Source: Apiospora phragmitis (Eukaryota > Ascomycota > Sordariomycetes > Amphisphaeriales > Apiosporaceae). From it: 64,000 nucleotides of DNA. Both the position numbers and the translations under genes were made by a program. The notes below the pieces were generated by a model. It saw only the letters and a list, made by a program, of their open reading frames with translations, had not been told where the DNA came from and did no database searches. Positions 59,124-64,000 of this stretch are shown in pieces (position 1 is the first letter of the stretch; every line of letters starts with the position of its first letter). The stretch lies in contig JAQQWL010000002.1 in assembly GCA_038363925.1 (NCBI GenBank), positions 1,984,001 through 2,048,000 on the forward strand, written 5' to 3'.

Positions 59124-60265
59124 CATGGCTCACATGGGTCGGGTTCTGAAGCGTTTAGCGCGGTCGTTGGCTGTGTAGAGTTCTTACTGTTCTCCTTTGT
59201 TATGGATCGTAAAAAGGGGTGCAGTAACCATACGAGACCCTGACTGGACGGCACTGCTTCCCTGGGACTGACTTGGGGCACCACGGCATTCTATTTACGG
59301 CTCAGCATTGTCGGATGCCGGGCTGATACCACGGTGTCTGGTCGATTTCTGTTTGCTTTTGTGGCTTGTTCTACTCGACAGCTGGCTGTCGTCTCTTGGC
59401 TACAGTTTACTCGTCGGACACGTCACTGTCGTTACTCCTATAGGTAATTGGATATTTGCTATTTTATTTCGCCTAATTGACATTAGCATTCACACCATGA
59501 CTGCCGGATTGGAAATTGCTGGGTATTAAAATATGTTCTCTGAACTAGAACTTGCTCCTCCTACAGGGAGCTCGTAAGGGGTCGAAACCTGCCGGAATCG
59601 TCAGACATTATTCCCTGTATCATTGATATCACTGTCTCTGTGTCGCTTCTTTGACTCACTCCACCTTTGTTTGCATGTTTCTACTAGTGACAGACAGCCG
59701 GTAGCCGGATCCGGCCGGTTCAACAACCCCCTCCAGGGTGCCGTGCTTTTGCTACGCATCTTGACCATATGACTTGGGCTGCGTCAATAACCTTCTAGTT
59801 AGCTTCGGACCTAACGCGGTGTGGTTTTCTACGGATTGCATTGAGTAGTACTTTAGTAATCCTGCGGCAATGGCGACTTGGAAACCTCTACACCTCCCGT
59901 CCATAAAAGGGGCCATAAGGTTCTGCTGATCTACTATGGTATAGTTGCACGGGCGGCTAACTAGCCACTTATATGCAGTGCAGTCTTAATAAACGTTAAG
60001 TAAGGTTTGGTGCTTGATCATATTTAGCAAAGTTTAGCTTAGCCAGTTTAGCCCTGCGCCTAATGCGACGTCTACTAATAGCGCACGGCCTACATGTCGG
60101 CCATGCACTACCCCGACAGCAACCCAGGCTGAGTAAGCTCAGGCACCTATATTCCCAAGATTGGACTTCAACTAGATAAAAGCTCCAATTGGGCAGTGGC
60201 TGTCTGGCTAAGAAGCTAGACTGGCACTTGGCAGCCCCCGGGGATCCGAAGCGCGCAAGAACAAA
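59124..60265. other. intergenic, no gene recognised
   Basis: About 1.1 kb; nothing recognised. Confidence 0.4.
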
Positions 60266-60435
60266 CACCTCTGCTCGACGGCTACCTGCCCGGCGGCATC
60301 ATGACCAACGAGGACAAGTGGTACGACACCCAGGCCTGGAGCTCGCGCGAGTGCGCCAAACACAAGTACAAGGCGCCGGCCGTCAGCAACGGGCAGCGCC
60401 ACCAGTTCGACCTGTGGTGCGAGTTTGACTGCTAA
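60266..60435 (+). pseudogene. C-terminal fragment of a secreted-type protein
   Basis: A GC-rich frame reads QTPLLDGYLPGGIMTNEDKW, then YDTQAWSSRECAKHKYKAPA and QRHQFDLWCEFDC to a stop at 60433-60435. The two spaced Cys residues, Trp-rich text and high GC against AT-richer flanks suggest coding origin. No start or upstream exon is found within several hundred bases. Probably a remnant; I do not recognise the family. Confidence 0.3.
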
Positions 60436-60922
60436 AAGGAAGCAGGTGTTCGATGGTTGATCTTTATCTTGTTGTTTTCTATTTTCCTTGATAGGGGTGT
60501 AGTTCCGGCCGCTTCTCATCAACCGTTTGCCGTACTTCTTTCTTTCTGGTTCAAAGTCCTTATGCTTTGAGCCAGTCGTTATTACCGCAGATAGCTCTTG
60601 GTTAAACGACGAGTTCTATTCTTATATCATGATACATATTTCTGTCTAAAACATCCCCTTTCTATGTTGCTTATACGTAATGTTGCCTTCTCGTGAGCGC
60701 CTAATGCGCTAAATGCATCTTTCGTATAATAGTTAGTAGTATTACGGAGTATGAGCACTAGTAGTTCGACCCACAAACGGCTGATTGTGACCCAATCTCG
60801 AAATCCATCCTTTGTCAGGCTCACAATCTCACTTCTACAATTGTCTAAAGTCGGCTGACACAAAACGACGGCCGTCTCGCTTTTTGAACGACTGGTGCAT
60901 TGCCTAGGCCAAATACTCAGAA
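60436..60922. other. intergenic, HET gene 5' flank
   Basis: Nothing recognised apart from the likely HET promoter. Confidence 0.4.
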
Positions 60923-62553
60923 ATGAGGCTCATCGACTGTCGCAGCGATCCTCTGCAAATCAAAGAGTTCGTCGGCAGCCTCCGCCCCGTTCGCCATCCT
61001 GTCCCACACCTGGGACGCCCAGGAGGTCACCTTCCAAGACTTTTCCCAGCTCGACACGCGGACCGCGGCCAGGGGATGGGCCAAGATCCAAAAGACCTGC
61101 CGCCAGGCCCTTGAGTGCGGCCACGCCTACGTCTGGATCGACTCGTGCTGCATCGACAAGACCAACAACGCGGAGCTGACCGAGTCCATCAACTCCATGT
61201 TCCAGTGGTACAGCGACGCCGCCCTGTGCCTCGTCACTTGTCTGATGTCGACGCCGACGACCGCGACACCCTGCGCGCCGCCCGCTGGTTCTCTCGGGGC
61301 TGGACGCTGCAGGAGACAATCGCGCCCGCGAGGCCTACTTCTACGATCGTGCCTGGCGCTTCTTCGGCACGAGAGATATGCTCTGCCATGAGCTGGTGTC
61401 CATCACGGGAATCGATGCTAGCGTCCTGTCCCCGCCGCCCGGCGCCGAGATTCGTGACTTGCTCGCCGAGATCCCCGTCGCCCGCAGGATGGCGTGGGCC
61501 GCGTCCCGGCAGACGACCAAGTTGGAGGATACCGCGTACAGTCTCATCGGCCTGTTTGGGGTCAACATGCCCATGCTGTACGGCGAAGGCGCACAAGCCT
61601 TTGTCAGACTGCAGGAAGAGATCATCCGCGACAACAACGACCTAACGCTTTTTGCATGGACCGCGAAGATGGAAAACCAGGGCAGCCCGTCAGTATACCG
61701 CGGCATCCTGGCCCAAAGCCCTGCCGAGTTTGCTGGCCTGGGCAATCTCGTTCTCGACCACGACCTCAAGTTTAATTCGGACTACTCCATGTCGAACAAG
61801 GGCCTGCGAATCCATACCTACTTACACCCTACTCAAGGTACAGAAGATGTCGTCATGCCACTGCACTGTCATACGCTAGGGACCAATGGCCAAAAGATGC
61901 CACAGCTCGGCCTGTTCCTTAAGCACGAAGGCGCTAGTGTATACGTCCGGATAAGGCCGCAGATGCTCGCCACACTCTCCGAGAACACCCTGAACTCAGC
62001 CGGGAACGATATATTCGTTTCCAAGCGCTACAAGCCGAAAAGGGCACCAGTTGCGGGAAGCAACACACTGGGCGCCGTGTACTTCAACATCCAAGGCTTG
62101 CAAGACAGCGCCACGGTCCAGCTGATCGAGACGGCGCCCCGGGAGCTGTGGGACGCCCAGAACCGCGTGTTCGTCACGAGCGGCCTCCGCAGCTTCACCG
62201 CGTTCCACAAGTTCCAGCTGACGGGCAACTACATCGGGCACCTCGTCGTGGCGTGCGGCTTCTCGGAAGCGAGCCGGACCCCTTGGGTCCACATGGAGGA
62301 CGTGCTCGGCGCCCTGCACCCGGCCGCCAACGTCAAGGACTACCAGGCCGTCGCCCAGATCGGGGCGGCCAAGGGCCATCTGAAGGCCCGGAAGCAGGAC
62401 CTGATGATGTTCGTCCCGACGAGCAACACCATGAAGGCGCGGTTCGGGGTGGCCAAGCTGCAGTGCGAGCAGCGCTTGCGCGATGGGGAGCAGGTCCTCG
62501 TCGTGAACCTGGAGTTGAAGAAGAACAATGCTGTGGCATTTCATCTATTTTAA
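60923..62553 (+). CDS. HET-domain protein, three apparent single-base shifts
   Basis: HET proteins take part in heterokaryon incompatibility and related cell-death responses; individual roles vary. It starts MRLIDCRSDPLQIKEFVGS. The frame changes near 60985-60990 (one C too many) to APFAILSHTWDAQEVTFQDF, the HET motif 'yaiLSHtWg..Ev'. Then VWIDSCCIDKTNNAELTESI and NSMFQWYSDAALCLV follow. Near 61233 a lost base shifts to LSDVDADDRDTLRAARWFSR and GWTLQE. Near 61327 a lost C (GCGCCCGCG for GCGCCCCGCG) leads to REAYFYDRAWRFFGTRD. The remainder (61378-62553, 391 codons) is uninterrupted with KLEDTAYSLIGLFGVNMPML, YGEGAQAFVRLQEEII and a beta-rich C-terminus. Either a pseudogene or, more likely given the same error type elsewhere, an intact gene. 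Confidence 0.8.
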
Positions 62554-63129
62554 AATGCCTAGTAGAGAGAGATGAGCGCTTGGATTTTTGGGGGTAACAC
62601 ACATCAGAGATTTCTTACTTCTTTACTTCGTGGGATAGGATACCCGTTTCGTGGCAGTAGAAGGAGTTGAAGACTAAGTAAGTAAGGATAGATACAAACC
62701 AGTCAAGCACTATATACCCTACCTCGAGGCGTCTCTTTCGTTTGATAAGTATATCTCAACATTGCACTTAGAAAACCATTGAAGTGGGCGCGCTCTGCCG
62801 AGCCAGTCAAACATAGCGGTATAAGGTTTAGGGGGTACCAGAGTCGACAAATGCTTGAGTTTGGCCAGTTTTCTTCTCCCATCTCCGAGTTTGATTCAGT
62901 TTCGGAGATGTCACCGGTCGAACATATATCAACGCCCTTCTACACTTACATTCCGTGTTTCTAAACAAAATCCCCATCAGACCAGAACCTACTTTACAGA
63001 GCCACTCTCAGAATAAACCCGCCAAGCCCCTTTTCTCGTTACTCAAGTACGACCAAACGAAAAGGGGAGAGGAATAGTAAAGACATATTTAGTCCTTCAA
63101 CTGGTTTTACCCCAATTTCCATTCGGTAG
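62554..63129. other. intergenic, no gene recognised
   Basis: Between the HET gene and the last gene; nothing recognised. Confidence 0.45.
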
Positions 63130-64000
63130 ATGGCTCCCATATTACTCTACGCCCTCCAGGGCCTCACGAAGAACAACACCGCCAATGCCATCACGACGCC
63201 CAGCGTCTTCCCGGACCCTTTGCACCCCAACAGTCCGATGCCGCCACTCTTCTCCTCGCCTCCCCAGCCCGAAGACAACAACAGCACCAGCACCAGCGAC
63301 CATATGTTCGACATCAGTAACACCTTGGCGTTCAGCATCCTGTCGTACGTCTGCGTCTGCCACACCGGCGCCGCGCTGATCGTGTGCTACTGGAACCAGA
63401 ACATGCATCCGTACCCGCGCCCGCGGACGTTCGTGCCGCAGTGGCTCGGGTGCTTCGTCCTTCTTCCTCTTCACGCTGCCGGCCGTCCCCGTCCTGTGGG
63501 GGCTGGCAGCTCCTCGTCAAGGCATTCTTGCACTGGCGCTACTCTGGCGGTCGGACTACCGGCATTGTCGCTATACGTTCGGCTCTTCCTTCCTCTACCA
63601 CTCTGACGAGGCTCTTTTCCGCTTACACGACTGCGAGCGAGGACGATGCGGAGGCCCGGCAGCGACAGATACATGAGAACATTTACAACACTCGGGGCAG
63701 CAGTATGGTCCACAAGGCTCTGGTCGTATTCGTCGGCCTGCCTCCTCTCCGTGCGGGGAGACCGACTTGGGGAGAGCAGAACCGCCAACAGAGTTTGCCG
63801 TTCGTGGAACAGCGGCGAGCGCAGCGAGCGCAGCGAGAGCCCTCGTTGGCGCTGCCGGCCTACGACGGGGTCGTGCTGCCCGGGTACGCGTCGCTGTCGG
63901 GGGAGCCGGTCGGTGCTCCTATCAGGCGAGCGCCGTGGGCACGACGGTTTCGCTCAACAGAGGGTCGTCGGCGGCGAGGTAGCTTCTGCACACGGAGGCG
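63130..64000 (+). CDS. membrane protein, partial, frame uncertain
   Basis: The start MAPILLYALQGLTKNNTANA is followed by a Pro/Ser-rich stretch and a helix FSILSYVCVCHTGAALIVCY, then YPRPRTFVPQWLG. Near 63460 the frame probably changes to FFLFTLPAVPVLWGLAAP, a second helix, and near 63625 again to a long open frame (EDDAEARQRQIHENIYNTRG, SMVHKALVVFVGLPPLRAGR) that runs to the window end. No family recognised. The frame changes are of the same kind as in neighbouring genes. Confidence 0.4.

Overview
The window comes from a filamentous ascomycete (Pezizomycotina, probably Eurotiomycetes). The evidence is short GT-AG introns of about 50-90 bp in nearly every recognisable gene, typical fungal proteins (a Hook dynein adaptor, a Zn2Cys6 regulator, HET, UstYa/DUF3328, 2EXR, PTH11-like and CVNH proteins), and an AT-rich island of mutated transposons that looks like repeat-induced point mutation (RIP). 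Placement below subphylum is inference.

Layout. 1-1.8 kb: nothing recognised. 1.8-5.2 kb: a Hook-family gene on the minus strand with two alternative 3' ends. 6.86-11.54 kb: a three-level nest of transposons. A short Mutator-like element with 9-bp target duplications holds a Fot1/pogo element, which holds a second Fot1/pogo element in the opposite orientation; the Fot1 copies are RIP-mutated. 12-30 kb is accessory and decayed: a broken GST-like gene, a broken 2EXR/F-box-like gene, a secreted I9 inhibitor, a broken sesquiterpene synthase, a secreted CVNH protein, a PTH11-like membrane protein, and a tandem array of three damaged vWA-like genes. 30-42 kb is mostly housekeeping: adenylate kinase, RPN8, a SWIM-finger protein like SWS1, a two-helix membrane protein, coproporphyrinogen III oxidase, and a CobW/COG0523 GTPase. 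42-44.3 kb: a tiny secreted peptide gene beside a UstYa-family gene that carries a stop codon. 45-50 kb: small hypothetical genes and RPS30. 50-55 kb: a truncated SDR, then an intact SDR divergent from an intact Zn2Cys6 regulator. 56-64 kb: a C2H2 protein, a HET-domain gene and a membrane protein that runs off the end.

Two themes cut across the window. First, several conserved genes, including the essential coproporphyrinogen oxidase, are split by single-base shifts, often at runs of C or G. That pattern suggests length errors in the assembly, so frameshifts alone should not be read as gene death. Second, five accessory genes between 12 and 44 kb carry an in-frame stop, most easily explained by C-to-T change, which looks more like real decay. 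The strongest leads are the alternative tail of the Hook gene, the peptide/UstYa pair, and the nested transposon palindrome.
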